A DNA stretch of 64,000 nucleotides from Methylocapsa acidiphila B2 (GCF_000427445.1 NZ_KE386496.1:3216504-3280503); one strand, 5' to 3'; positions 1 through 8,760 are shown, counted from the stretch's first letter. The notes: generated from the letters alone by a model not told the origin. A program made the numbers and translations.

Positions 1-122
1 AACTCGCGCATTGGCTGGTAGAGATACGCCCGCGGCTCGCCGTCGGGCAGACGTTCGAGCAGCGTTGCGCGAGCCAAGCCGCCGTATTCGCCAAGTCGCT
101 CGAGAAACGCCTTCCTGTCCAT
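1..122 (-). CDS. N-terminus of a probable polyprenyl diphosphate synthase (partial)
   Basis: An ATG at 122 opens a frame that runs off the left edge, leaving about 40 residues. They form a charged helix followed by the segment PRAYLYQPMRE. This resembles the stretch just before the GGKxxRP motif in one branch of trans-isoprenyl diphosphate synthases, where a YLYD/DYP-like segment precedes the first catalytic helix. The GGKxxRP and both DDxxD motifs would lie outside the window, so the family call is an inference from a short match. The gene starts 6 nt after the stop of the FAD oxidoreductase on the same strand and is almost certainly co-transcribed with the encapsulin operon. If correct, it would supply a prenyl diphosphate or prenylated substrate to that operon. 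Confidence 0.4.
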   Translation of the reverse strand, partial: MDRKAFLERLGEYGGLARATLLERLPDGEPRAYLYQPMRE

Positions 123-128
123 CGCCGG

Positions 129-2207
129 TCAGGCTTTCTGCGTGATTCGGATGCGCGACTGCGCCCGAGTGGCGTCTGCGCTGGTCGTATTTAAGACCGT
201 CGCCATGTCCGGCGACGACGCGCCCGCGAGCCATGGCTCCGCAGTCACCGCGGCCTTCGAGACCGCGTCCATGAGTGGTTTCGGCGCGCCGAAATCGGTG
301 ACAGTGTCAATTGGGTCGCGAAGCACGCCTGCCGGTAGACCGATCATGGACAGCGCCTGAGCTGCAATGGGGTGGGACAGCGGCGCACTCGCGGCGAGGA
401 GCGCTTCGACAAACGGCGTCACGGCGGCCAGCGGCCCGGCGCCGCCCGCCGTGACGCCGGTCGTCGCTTGGCCAATCGCGAGCGCCGCCTCAGCCGCCTT
501 GGCAAAGCGGTCGTCCCAGGGCAGACCGGACTGATAGCGAGCCCGATCATAGGCGCGGAACGGCGCGAGCGCCTCTGGCTCGTGCAGATTCCACAGTTGG
601 CACTGCGGGCGGTCGGAGCCGCTTCGCTCTAGAATTGCGTTGACGGCGCGCCGGGCCGCCTCGTTAGCACCCTCCATCGTCGCAAGATCGGTGAATGTTC
701 GGACGTAATCGGACGCAAGAAAAAAATTAGGGATCGCGGTCGCCGCCTCAGGCCTCAGACGCCAAGTGTTCTTGTTGTTGACCAGCAACGGCTCGCCGTC
801 CGATCTCCGGCTGGGATCAGACGGATCGTCCCCGATGTCCGGATCGAGGAACCAGAAGTGCAGATCCTCATCGCGGAGCACTTCGGCGTCGCCAACATTC
901 AGGCTGCGCTTCAGCTGAAGCCATGTCTCGTCTGCGATCTCTTGGCGCGTGCACTCGACCGCCGCCTTGCCATTAAATCCAGGCGTATCCCACTGCGAGA
1001 TGTCGACGGAAAGCACCCCTCGCGTTTTGCCGTCGCCCCAGTCGGCAAAGTCGATGGTATTCCAGAACTGCCGTTGGGAGACGGCGGTCAATGCCCAGGG
1101 ACTGTCGATGAAGATGATGTGGCCGTGAATGATCGGCGCGTCGTGCAACAAGTAAAACTGGATGCCGTTCATCCACTCCACGCTGTTCGACAGCGGCCCC
1201 AGGTTCGCGAGCGAGGGGTCGATCGCCTTCATCGCCGGCGTGACGAGGGGCGCCATGCGCTCGACGGGCAGGGCGCCAATGAACCAGTCGGCGGACGCGT
1301 GCCGCGTTTTGCCGGCGGTTTGCACCGTTGCGCCGGTAATCCGGCCGCCGCCAACCTGAATCTCCATCACTTCAGAGTCGAGATGATAGACTAGGCCCAT
1401 GGTTTTCAGATATGCGAGCCATGGGAGGATCCAGACCTGATTGGTCGGCCCGTTCAGCAGTCGGTCCGATGCGACTCCAGGCGTCAGGATGCCGAAGAGC
1501 AGCTGTACAAAGATGTCGCCGATCGTCTTGACGCTCGCCGACCTCGCCTTTGCGGCGACGAGCGAACGCGTGATGCCTATCGCCAGCAGCTTCTGGTAGG
1601 CGGCTGAGCGGCTCTCGGCTCCAACGAAATCCCACCAGTCCATTTTTTCGTATTCGTCAAAACGCCGATCTTCGCACGAGGTGATGATCCGCCAAACGCA
1701 ACCGGAAAAATGCTCGATCTCGGCGTAAGGGATCTCGTTGTGCGGCGAAATGCTCCACAAGAACGTCTTCAGCGTTGTCGCGAGTTCGTAGGCGTTTGCG
1801 GGAAAGCGCGAGGGCAGTTCGATCCCAGCCTTGTCGTAGCGCGCGACGAGTACTTGCGTCGTCTCCACGAGACTGTCGAAGACCGTCCCGCTTCCTGACG
1901 GAATGCGAGACAGGGTGTCGGTGATGTGGCGGTAGAAGTTCGGGAAAAAGCGAAAACCGTGCTCCCCCGGCACAAACTGCTGATAATTCCCCTTGGGCAA
2001 AGCCGCCTCGCGCCCTTCTAGCGCTGCGACGCATCCGTTCTTAGAGCCGTGATTGCCGAGCCCTTCGCGGACGGGAATGCTTCGGGCCTTACCGCCCGGG
2101 ATTTTCAGCTTCTCGAAGATCTCGACCACGAATCCCCGCTCGAGCAGTTCGTGCGCCGCACTGAGGCCGGCGACCCCGCCTCCGAGAATGACGACCTTCT
2201 GTGGCAC
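129..2207 (-). CDS. CrtI/HpnE-like FAD-dependent oxidoreductase with long C-terminal extension
   Basis: A 692-residue flavoprotein of the phytoene desaturase/hydroxysqualene dehydroxylase/amine oxidase superfamily. Residues 5-33 form the Rossmann FAD site with GGGVAG at about 9-14 and the acidic ribose-binding end EIFEK. A GEHGFRFFP segment at about 80 resembles the HGF-type substrate/FAD motif of this group. The C-terminal FAD motif is near 510-535 (FFLASDYVRTFTD...MEGANEA). Residues after about 555 form an Ala/Pro-rich extension absent from typical 430-500 residue members. The start is GTG at 2207, chosen because GGAGG lies about 5 nt upstream. It is 11 nt downstream of the DUF3237 gene and 6 nt upstream of the probable prenyl synthase gene. 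By family, a redox step on an isoprenoid or other apolar substrate is likely, but the substrate is unknown. It is a candidate cargo of the neighbouring encapsulin. Confidence 0.8.
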   Translation of the reverse strand: MPQKVVILGGGVAGLSAAHELLERGFVVEIFEKLKIPGGKARSIPVREGLGNHGSKNGCVAALEGREAALPKGNYQQFVPGEHGFRFFPNFYRHITDTLSRIPSGSGTVFDSLVETTQVLVARYDKAGIELPSRFPANAYELATTLKTFLWSISPHNEIPYAEIEHFSGCVWRIITSCEDRRFDEYEKMDWWDFVGAESRSAAYQKLLAIGITRSLVAAKARSASVKTIGDIFVQLLFGILTPGVASDRLLNGPTNQVWILPWLAYLKTMGLVYHLDSEVMEIQVGGGRITGATVQTAGKTRHASADWFIGALPVERMAPLVTPAMKAIDPSLANLGPLSNSVEWMNGIQFYLLHDAPIIHGHIIFIDSPWALTAVSQRQFWNTIDFADWGDGKTRGVLSVDISQWDTPGFNGKAAVECTRQEIADETWLQLKRSLNVGDAEVLRDEDLHFWFLDPDIGDDPSDPSRRSDGEPLLVNNKNTWRLRPEAATAIPNFFLASDYVRTFTDLATMEGANEAARRAVNAILERSGSDRPQCQLWNLHEPEALAPFRAYDRARYQSGLPWDDRFAKAAEAALAIGQATTGVTAGGAGPLAAVTPFVEALLAASAPLSHPIAAQALSMIGLPAGVLRDPIDTVTDFGAPKPLMDAVSKAAVTAEPWLAGASSPDMATVLNTTSADATRAQSRIRITQKA

Positions 2208-2218
2208 GACGTCCTCCC

Positions 2219-3106
2219 TCAGGTCTGGCGAGCCGGTGCGGACGGGAACTCGTACAGGTCGTATTCGACGAGATACCGCTCAAGGTTGACCTCCCCCACG
2301 CTGAAGCACTGAAGGCGATTGAGCCAACAGTATCTAGGCTCCGACGTGAGGTAGCGTGGCGCGAAACGAAGCGGCGCGCGTTTCGGTCCGCTGCCGGCCG
2401 CCAGCATCCGGTAGCCGTCGTGACCGAAATCGACGACGCCGCTGTATTCGGTGAGAATGATCCCGCCATCGACGGGTTTGATGAGGGCGTGAATTTCCGC
2501 TATCCCCACGCCGTCGGGGCGGATGCGCATCCAGTCGCCGCCCCGGTGCAAGATTTCGCCGGAGACGCCGGGTCCGTGTACGGAGCCGCCGCCACGCAGC
2601 ATGAAGGTTAAGCGGAGGCCGTCCGGCGTCTCGCCAACCGGATATTCGTCGCGTTCTACGGGGGCTGTAACCCGGAACAAAAATTTCGGCTCGAACGGAA
2701 ACCGGGCCGGGTGGGAAGGAACGATTCGCGAGGCTTCGGTTGCAAAACGCTCGGTCGCCGTCGCCGCGGGAGCCCCCAGCTGTCTCAACTGCGTCAGTGC
2801 GACGCCGCCCCGTCGGGGATCGGCCTCACGGCCCGAGCAGGATAGGACGGGCACGAACGACACAAGCGCATCGTCCGGCTGTGGCGGCAGGACGACGGCA
2901 AACTGCTCTTCCCCATCGGATCGAGCGGCTAACTGCGTACGATACCCACGCGCTATGCGCGGCGCGCCGCCGTTCACCGTATAGACGACATTCACCACAT
3001 TGGCGGGATGGACGGGACGCGCCGCGACGAGAATGTGTCGCGCGTTCGCGGCCAGATCCGGCGTGTCCCAACGCAGTGAAAGCCCTTTCTCGGCGTATTC
3101 GGCCAT
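2219..3106 (-). CDS. DUF3237 domain protein with an extra N-terminal beta domain
   Basis: A 295-residue protein. Residues about 140-287 match DUF3237: VGETPDGLRLTF, GGGSVHGPGVSGEIL, GGDWMRIRPDGV, a central beta strand set, and RYCWLNRLQCFSVGE near the C-terminus. DUF3237 folds as a small beta barrel of uncertain function, often encoded beside oxidoreductases or hydrolases. Residues 1-125 are a separate, mostly beta segment that I do not recognise. The ATG at 3106 was chosen over an upstream ATG at 3160 because the longer form would overlap the encapsulin coding end by about 40 nt, whereas 3106 lies 13 nt after that stop. It sits between the encapsulin and FAD oxidoreductase genes, so a role as accessory or cargo protein is an inference from position only. 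Confidence 0.75.
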   Translation of the reverse strand: MAEYAEKGLSLRWDTPDLAANARHILVAARPVHPANVVNVVYTVNGGAPRIARGYRTQLAARSDGEEQFAVVLPPQPDDALVSFVPVLSCSGREADPRRGGVALTQLRQLGAPAATATERFATEASRIVPSHPARFPFEPKFLFRVTAPVERDEYPVGETPDGLRLTFMLRGGGSVHGPGVSGEILHRGGDWMRIRPDGVGIAEIHALIKPVDGGIILTEYSGVVDFGHDGYRMLAAGSGPKRAPLRFAPRYLTSEPRYCWLNRLQCFSVGEVNLERYLVEYDLYEFPSAPARQT

Positions 3107-3119
3107 AATGAAGTCGGGC

Positions 3120-4049
3120 CTAACTCTGTTTGATCTGGATAAGGGCGACCGCCAAGGCATCCTTCACCCGAAGCACGAAGCGCTGCGATACCCGAAAAAC
3201 ATGATCGCCGTCTTCCGTCGCTTGCAAATATCGAACTGAAATATCGTGCGCCACGACAATTTCGACAGGATTGCCCTGGAGCGAAACGACGATGCCCCTG
3301 CCGCTATCCTTTGGCGGAATACCAGCATCTTGCTTTTTGTTTTCGGCCGCATCCTGCCTTGGGTAATTATTCAGCGTACTCGAGCGTAGGAGCGGGCCGT
3401 TCAGTACCGGCGGAATGCTGTCGGCAGGCAGAACCATCGAGTCGGGGATCGGCGTGTAGACCGATGTATACAGCGTATCCGAAAGAACACACGCATATGG
3501 TTTATAATATCCGTTGGTCTCGAGAAGATTGATGGCGTTAACCACAGCCGTGAAGGTCGCGGCGCCAAGCATACCCACTGGCTCAATCGGTATTGGGTTA
3601 TTTGCATTGCACGCTGCGCTAACAAGGCCTACGTAATTGTCCTCACCGCCAACCTTATAGATCGGCGGGATACCCTCTGCGCCTTGGACGAACTTATCCT
3701 TTTCGCCGGCAAAGATGATCGCGTCTTCGAGCCGAGCAATAATCTGCGCCGCGCGCTCGAACATAATCCTCGCGGCCTCCATTTCCGGATCTGCAAGCAT
3801 ATGGTTCTTGACGAAGACATTCACTGAGACATTGGCGAGCCGGATTGTTGACTCGTCGTCAACGACCAGTCGCTTAAGGTCCTCGTCATACGAAAGTTTG
3901 TTGACTGTCGTGGTGGTCGCTCCGGCCGGCAACGGTCCGTAGAGCGGCAGGAACGACGCCGCCACGCGGGCGCGCAGGGCTTCGTCATGGACAATTTGGC
4001 GGATCCTGCTCCACTGGCCGTCCGTCAATGGGGAGCCGAAATCACTCAT
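3120..4049 (-). CDS. Encapsulin shell protein (HK97-fold, Linocin_M18 family)
   Basis: A 309-residue protein with the hallmarks of family 1 encapsulins. These are SPLTDGQW at residues 6-13 (the start APLTxxQW of the shell N-arm), an E-loop-like beta region at about 48-85, a helical spine with EAARIMFERAAQIIARLED ending in IIFAGE (92-115), YACVLSDTLYTSVY in the A-domain (about 185-198), and the final strands VVSLQGNPVEIVVAHDISV and FRVSQRFVLRV (254-295). Family members are usually 260-285 residues. The extra length is an insertion at about 128-158 and a Lys/Asp-rich loop at about 228-251. The ATG overlaps the cyclase stop as ATGA, so translation is coupled. Encapsulins self-assemble into protein shells that house enzymes carrying a short targeting peptide. 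No DyP peroxidase, ferritin-like or hemerythrin cargo gene is adjacent. The operon offers a DUF3237 protein, an FAD oxidoreductase and a probable prenyl synthase instead. Confidence 0.9.
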   Translation of the reverse strand: MSDFGSPLTDGQWSRIRQIVHDEALRARVAASFLPLYGPLPAGATTTTVNKLSYDEDLKRLVVDDESTIRLANVSVNVFVKNHMLADPEMEAARIMFERAAQIIARLEDAIIFAGEKDKFVQGAEGIPPIYKVGGEDNYVGLVSAACNANNPIPIEPVGMLGAATFTAVVNAINLLETNGYYKPYACVLSDTLYTSVYTPIPDSMVLPADSIPPVLNGPLLRSSTLNNYPRQDAAENKKQDAGIPPKDSGRGIVVSLQGNPVEIVVAHDISVRYLQATEDGDHVFRVSQRFVLRVKDALAVALIQIKQS

Positions 4050-7000
4050 GCCTCTAGCTTCCTTCTGAAATATTCGTCGCCGCCCGCTGGCTGCGCGCCA
4101 GTTGAGAGGGTGCGCAACGTTTCCTCGGCCCGACCGATCAAAGGCACAGCGCCTTGGGCCTTGGCGATGTTGCGCGCCGTTCTCGCGTCTTTCTCGGCCC
4201 GTTCGAGATCGTGGAGTTCACCGAACGCGATAGCGCGAACACGGTATAGTTCTGGCAAATAGTTGCGCTCGCTACGGCGTTCTGAATCCTCGATGGCGTC
4301 TGAAAGACGACGCGCGGCATGAGCCGGATCGCCGCACTCGATCAGCAATTCGCCCAGCGCGGGCTCGAACTGACTCATCACGATCGATGAATCGGTCGCC
4401 CTGAATTGCTTCATGTTCTCGATAATACGCAGGATGGCGCCTTGGCGGTCGCCATCCTGCGCCTCCACCAGGGCTAGACAAATCCGCGCCGAGGGCTCCC
4501 AGAAGCGAAAGCCCTCGGCTGCGGAGATGTGAACCGCCCGCTCGGCGATCGGCGCCAGTCGCGCCCACTGGCGGGAGAACACCAGAAAATAAGACGAAAC
4601 GCACAGGCAGTGGACTAGCGCCGGCGGATGCTGCAGCTCCTCGGCCATGGCGTGCGCTTTTGCCATCGACGCATCGGCTTCAGCATCGCTTCCTAGCAAC
4701 CAGTGAACGTTCGAAAGTAAGGTCGGCAATGCCAAACCTGGAGAGAGCTGGAATGCGAGCAGCGCCTGCCGATCTGCATCCGGCTCATAGCGCGCGATTC
4801 CGATCTCCGCCGCCGACAGCGCCTCACGATACTCGCCCCGTGAGTAGTGACTATAGGTGAGCGCATGCGCCGACACGAGTTCGAGAACGGTGCTTTTCGT
4901 CTCTACCGCCATAGTCGCAACAGCGCGGGCAGTTTCCAGCGCGGGGTCCATTTCGCCGCGGATGAAGTAGTTTGTCCACAAGCCCCATGTCGCGCCGCAC
5001 AGAGCCTCTCCATCGGAAATCTTCTTTGCCAGATCGATCGCGCGACGGCAGGCGATTTCGACGTCCCTGGCCGCCCAGCCATATATGGCTGAAGTCGCCG
5101 GAGCCAGCGCCATATGGAGTCGAAGCTCCATTTTCGCGCGCTCGGCGTTGTCCGGGAGAAGAGCCAGTTGCTCCAGCGCCGCACGCAGATAGGCGACAGC
5201 AGGAATGTTTGCGGCTCTGTCGAGAGCGTGGCGTCCTGCGGCAAGCCAGTGCGACGTTGCCGGCACCGGGAGGCCTCCCCTCGAGCAATGGTGCGCGATG
5301 ACTTCAGGCTCGACGCCTGCGAAAGCCGGTTCGTTGGCCAGCATCGCTTCCGCGACGGCGCGATGGAGTTCCCTCCGTCTCTTTCTGAGCAGCGACTCGT
5401 ATGCGGCGTCCTGGACCAGTGCGTGGTGGAATCTGATCACTCGGACGCCGCTTAGCGCGTCCTCCCGCGCAAGACCTGAATTGAATAAGCGGCGCAAGGC
5501 TCCCTCGATATCGGCGTGATCAGGAGCGATTGCGCGCAGCATGGCGTCGCTGAATTCGTGGCCAATGACGCTACCTATTTGCGCAATTTCCCTGGCGTCG
5601 CCGAGTTGGTCGAGGCGGGCCATCAACGAATCTTGAAGTGTCGCCGGGATCGTAAGCGCTGGAAACGATTCCGAAGCGTTGTTGAGGCTCGGCACGGTGT
5701 CCAGCACGGTCTTGGCCAGCTCTTCGACAAACAAGGGCACGCCGCCGGCCTTCTTGAGGATCATGCGCACGATTGACGCCGGCAGGGCGCGCTCACCTAG
5801 GACCGCGGCCAGGAGGCAGGCGCCGGCTGTGGCGTTGAGTGGTTCGAGGCTGATCGTCTTGGCCGGTCCCGCGATCACATCAGGAGGCACAAAATTGGGC
5901 CGGTGCGTCACGAGCAGGAGCATCGGCAGCCGAGGCATTCGGTCGACGATTGTCGTCAGGAAGTCGAGAGTCGCGGCGTCCGCCCAGTGTGCGTCTTCCA
6001 GCAAGATGAGGACCGGAGCGCTGTGCGTCATTCCTTCAAGCCAGCGTCCGAGAGCGTCATACATGCGCCGCGCACGCGTCGCCGCGTCGAGGCCGTCGTG
6101 CGCATCGTTCTCGAAACCAAGGAGATCGGCGAAAAGCGATTGGTCGGCCGGGCCCAGCGTCGGACAATCCGCGACCAGCGAGTCGACTCCGGCCCGACGC
6201 GCCTCAGTGGAAAACGTTCGCGAAAAGCCGGACCTGATCTCAATATCCCTGACGATCGGATGGAGCGCGCGATTGGCCAAATGGGCCGCGCAATTCCATC
6301 TGACGATCTGCACAGATTTGTTCCGGAGCTGCTCGATGAACGCAAGAACAAGCCGGGACTTTCCGATTCCGGCCTCGCCGCGGACCATGACAATTTGACC
6401 GTCGCCGGACTGCGCGACGGACCATCTCTCGACGAGCGCGCCAAGTTCCATCTCGCGCCCGACAAATGGCTGGAGCTTAGAACTCGCACGGGCGTCGAAC
6501 CGGTTCTGCGCAGCGCTTTCTCCTACCAAGCGATAAGTCGTCACTGCTTCCGGAAAGCCTTTTAGGACGATTTCGCCCCGCGGCTCGTAGTCGAATAGCC
6601 CACCACTGAGATTTCGCGTCGCTTCCGAAATGATGATCTCACCTGGCCTTGCGATCCCTTGCAGACGCGACGCGAGGTGGAGCGCATCGCCGACAATCGT
6701 CTGTTCGCGCCCGTTCGTGGATTCGCCGACGTCGCCCACCACCACCATCCCCGTCGCGATGCCGACGCGAACACTCAGCGCCTCCCCATCAGGCGTATGC
6801 AATTGTCCGATCTTCGCGACGATTTCCAAAGCTGCGCGCGCTGCGCATTGTGCATTGTCCTCGCGGGCTCTGGGATAGCCGAAATAGGCAAGCACGCCGT
6901 CGCCACGATAAGCGGAAACGTACCCAGCCCCCCGCGTGATGATGCCGGCGCAGCTGTCCTGAAATGAGCAGATCAACTCGCTGAAGTCCTCGGGATCGAG

Positions 7001-7279
7001 GCGAAGCGCCAGGGGCGTGGAGCCGACCAGATCGCAGAACATCGAGGTCAGCTGCCGGCGCTCTCCTGCCGCTGGCGATCTCGGCTTTCTAAGCCGGGCC
7101 TTGGCCTCCGATCTAGCCCGCAAGAATCTTTTTCGTTGTCCGAGGGTTAGGCCAAGTTCGCAGAGGTCGGCTTCTGACAACTCGTGGAGTGTGCGCTCGT
7201 CGACGTCGTGGGCTGCTAGCAGCTCGTGGAACTCTCCGAGCCTGAGTCGGTCGAGAGCCGCCCGAAGAGTCATGCGCAA
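4046..7279 (-). CDS. SAM - class III nucleotidyl cyclase - AAA-type ATPase - TPR regulator
   Basis: A 1077-residue soluble protein. Residues 8-58 form a SAM-like helical domain. Residues 74-255 are a class III adenylate/guanylate cyclase homology domain with metal aspartates in FCDLVGST (D83) and GDGVLAYFGYP (D127). A predicted NTPase follows with Walker A GEAGIGKSRL at 301-310 and LLEDAHWAD as Walker B. The remaining ~550 residues are alpha-solenoid/TPR-like. The usual substrate lysine two residues before the metal-binding GDG segment is alanine (A123), and the transition-state Asn of the NLAAR motif is His (H201 LASR), so catalysis may be weak or altered. It is the first gene of the encapsulin operon and overlaps the encapsulin start. 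By family it is a signal-integrating protein, and here probably a regulator or sensor for the compartment. I see no clear promoter upstream. Confidence 0.88.
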   Translation of the reverse strand: MRMTLRAALDRLRLGEFHELLAAHDVDERTLHELSEADLCELGLTLGQRKRFLRARSEAKARLRKPRSPAAGERRQLTSMFCDLVGSTPLALRLDPEDFSELICSFQDSCAGIITRGAGYVSAYRGDGVLAYFGYPRAREDNAQCAARAALEIVAKIGQLHTPDGEALSVRVGIATGMVVVGDVGESTNGREQTIVGDALHLASRLQGIARPGEIIISEATRNLSGGLFDYEPRGEIVLKGFPEAVTTYRLVGESAAQNRFDARASSKLQPFVGREMELGALVERWSVAQSGDGQIVMVRGEAGIGKSRLVLAFIEQLRNKSVQIVRWNCAAHLANRALHPIVRDIEIRSGFSRTFSTEARRAGVDSLVADCPTLGPADQSLFADLLGFENDAHDGLDAATRARRMYDALGRWLEGMTHSAPVLILLEDAHWADAATLDFLTTIVDRMPRLPMLLLVTHRPNFVPPDVIAGPAKTISLEPLNATAGACLLAAVLGERALPASIVRMILKKAGGVPLFVEELAKTVLDTVPSLNNASESFPALTIPATLQDSLMARLDQLGDAREIAQIGSVIGHEFSDAMLRAIAPDHADIEGALRRLFNSGLAREDALSGVRVIRFHHALVQDAAYESLLRKRRRELHRAVAEAMLANEPAFAGVEPEVIAHHCSRGGLPVPATSHWLAAGRHALDRAANIPAVAYLRAALEQLALLPDNAERAKMELRLHMALAPATSAIYGWAARDVEIACRRAIDLAKKISDGEALCGATWGLWTNYFIRGEMDPALETARAVATMAVETKSTVLELVSAHALTYSHYSRGEYREALSAAEIGIARYEPDADRQALLAFQLSPGLALPTLLSNVHWLLGSDAEADASMAKAHAMAEELQHPPALVHCLCVSSYFLVFSRQWARLAPIAERAVHISAAEGFRFWEPSARICLALVEAQDGDRQGAILRIIENMKQFRATDSSIVMSQFEPALGELLIECGDPAHAARRLSDAIEDSERRSERNYLPELYRVRAIAFGELHDLERAEKDARTARNIAKAQGAVPLIGRAEETLRTLSTGAQPAGGDEYFRRKLEA

Positions 7280-8191
7280 TTGTCCATGACCACCTACCCA
7301 AAACCGTAAGAGCGTAACCGACCATCAGGCAGGTGTTTGTCCAGGAAAGATAACGTGGAGGTTCCGATAGCACACAACCTGCCTTCGCGGCAATGTAGTT
7401 GCAAGCCGGAAATAGCCGCAATTTGTGAATTTGCATGGTACTAGATATTATCAGGACAAGAGTTCTTTCTTGCTGTTTGGCGAATGGCTCCTTCCAAGCT
7501 GATATTGTTTCGCAGAATAAGGCGCCGCTGCAACGGTATTGTCACATTAAGTGAAACGGAGCGAGAGGCGGGGTAAGCATGAGTTATGTCCAACCAGCCA
7601 AGAATTATTGACGCCATCAGTTCCGTTAGAGATGATCAGCTATTTGGTCTGGCTCTATTTCCGCTTTCCTGCCACGCTACGTTTAATCGCGATACACCAT
7701 AAATAAGTTATTTAAATGTATTTAATATTTTATTTAATTTGAGATGCTTGGCTTAATAGTAAATACAATTCTAGACGACAACATACGTACATTCTATATT
7801 TGTATAGAAAGCATAAGACTATTGTAAGATCTGTAACTTTTTTTTGAATCATAGTCGTCATAATGGTCTTCTTTGTCCTACAATTTCTGCAATTATGAGA
7901 CGCAAACGAACGTTTATCTCATAATTAAGTGAAACAATTCGCAAAATTTGTCAGAACCTCATGATTAAGCGCAGCGCGACACCATTCTCGTCTCGGTCGG
8001 CCAAGATTCACATAATTGACGTCATCTATGAAACCAATTCGGTGCTCCGACTCAATTTATTATCAATTCAACCCATCCAAAATGGGAAATCTCGCCTTTG
8101 GCGTCAACGCGACAGCCAGCTTCGATCCTCGAAATCCTCGGTAGCCGGCCGCTATTCAACGCTTACGGATTTACGGCGCCGCCATCGGCGA
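7280..8191. other. AT-rich intergenic tract upstream of the encapsulin operon
   Basis: No convincing gene in about 900 nt. From about 7680 to 7960 the sequence is strongly AT-rich, with runs such as TTATTTAAATGTATTTAAT and repeated TTAATT, in sharp contrast to the GC-rich flanks. The part near 7280-7450 should contain the operon promoter, but I cannot pick a reliable -35/-10 pair. The plus-strand reading frame at 7961-8335 lacks a ribosome binding site and overlaps the decayed gene on the other strand. Confidence 0.5.
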
Positions 8192-8760
8192 TCAGTTGAC
8201 GGCGGCCTGGCCGACCTTATCGATATCAGCCCTGACTTTGGTCAAGCCGCCGTACGGGCCGATGTGAGCGACACCTGCACAGGATGCGTAACCCCGAGGA
8301 AATCTAGGCCGGTTCCGGTCGCGTCAAACGCATAGCGCAAGCTGCCTGTTGATCGGATGCTCGCCTTTATCATCAGGGTGTTTGCGGCGCCTTAAACCGG
8401 GCCTACGTATACGTAAATTCCATCGGCCTCCTTCCGGAATGATCCAGCAGGAATCACGCCAATGAAAGGGCCGACCTGAACGTCAACTGTCTCAGAGTCA
8501 GGATGAAGGCCTCGGTGGTCTTTGGTGACAAACTCCGAGTGAAGGCTAAACGAATCTTTTAGCCAGCTGCCCGACAATTGCAGCGTTAGCCCCGCGACAG
8601 TAAAGGCGTGGAAGGGGGGACCAATCGGCGGCGGAGGAACGACGGCGACGCCATAGGGCGCATGCCCCACGGGAACCGTGTCAACACTGTGTTCGTGGTC
8701 GTGTCAATCACCGACACGCTGCTGCCGCAACCGAATCCTGAGTTCGTGACATAAACGTGT
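8192..8760 (-). pseudogene. Decayed YVTN beta-propeller surface protein, C-terminal part
   Basis: Read on the minus strand, 8760-8680 encodes VYVTNSGF...VSVIDTTTNTV, a YVTN/YncE-type propeller blade. A frameshift near 8680 then leads into VPVGHAPYGVAVVP and a C-terminal domain with PAGSFRKEADGIYVYVG. An in-frame TAA at 8392-8394 breaks it. The same frame continues with FDATGTGLDFLGVTHPVQVS, then shifts again to IGPYGGLTKVRADID and ends at 8192-8194. The N-terminal propeller is missing, replaced by IS6 sequence. This was once a secreted or cell-surface protein and is now clearly non-functional. Confidence 0.7.

Noticed and set aside
3120-4049. Alternative reading of the shell protein as a family 2 (SrpI-like) encapsulin or phage capsid
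   Set aside because: The N-terminal SPLTDGQW, the LEDAIIFAGE helix end and C-terminal strands follow family 1; no phage packaging or protease genes are adjacent, and no cNMP domain is inserted.
7961-8335. Plus-strand 124-codon frame in the IS scar
   Set aside because: It overlaps a recognisable decayed gene on the opposite strand and has no ribosome site or family features.
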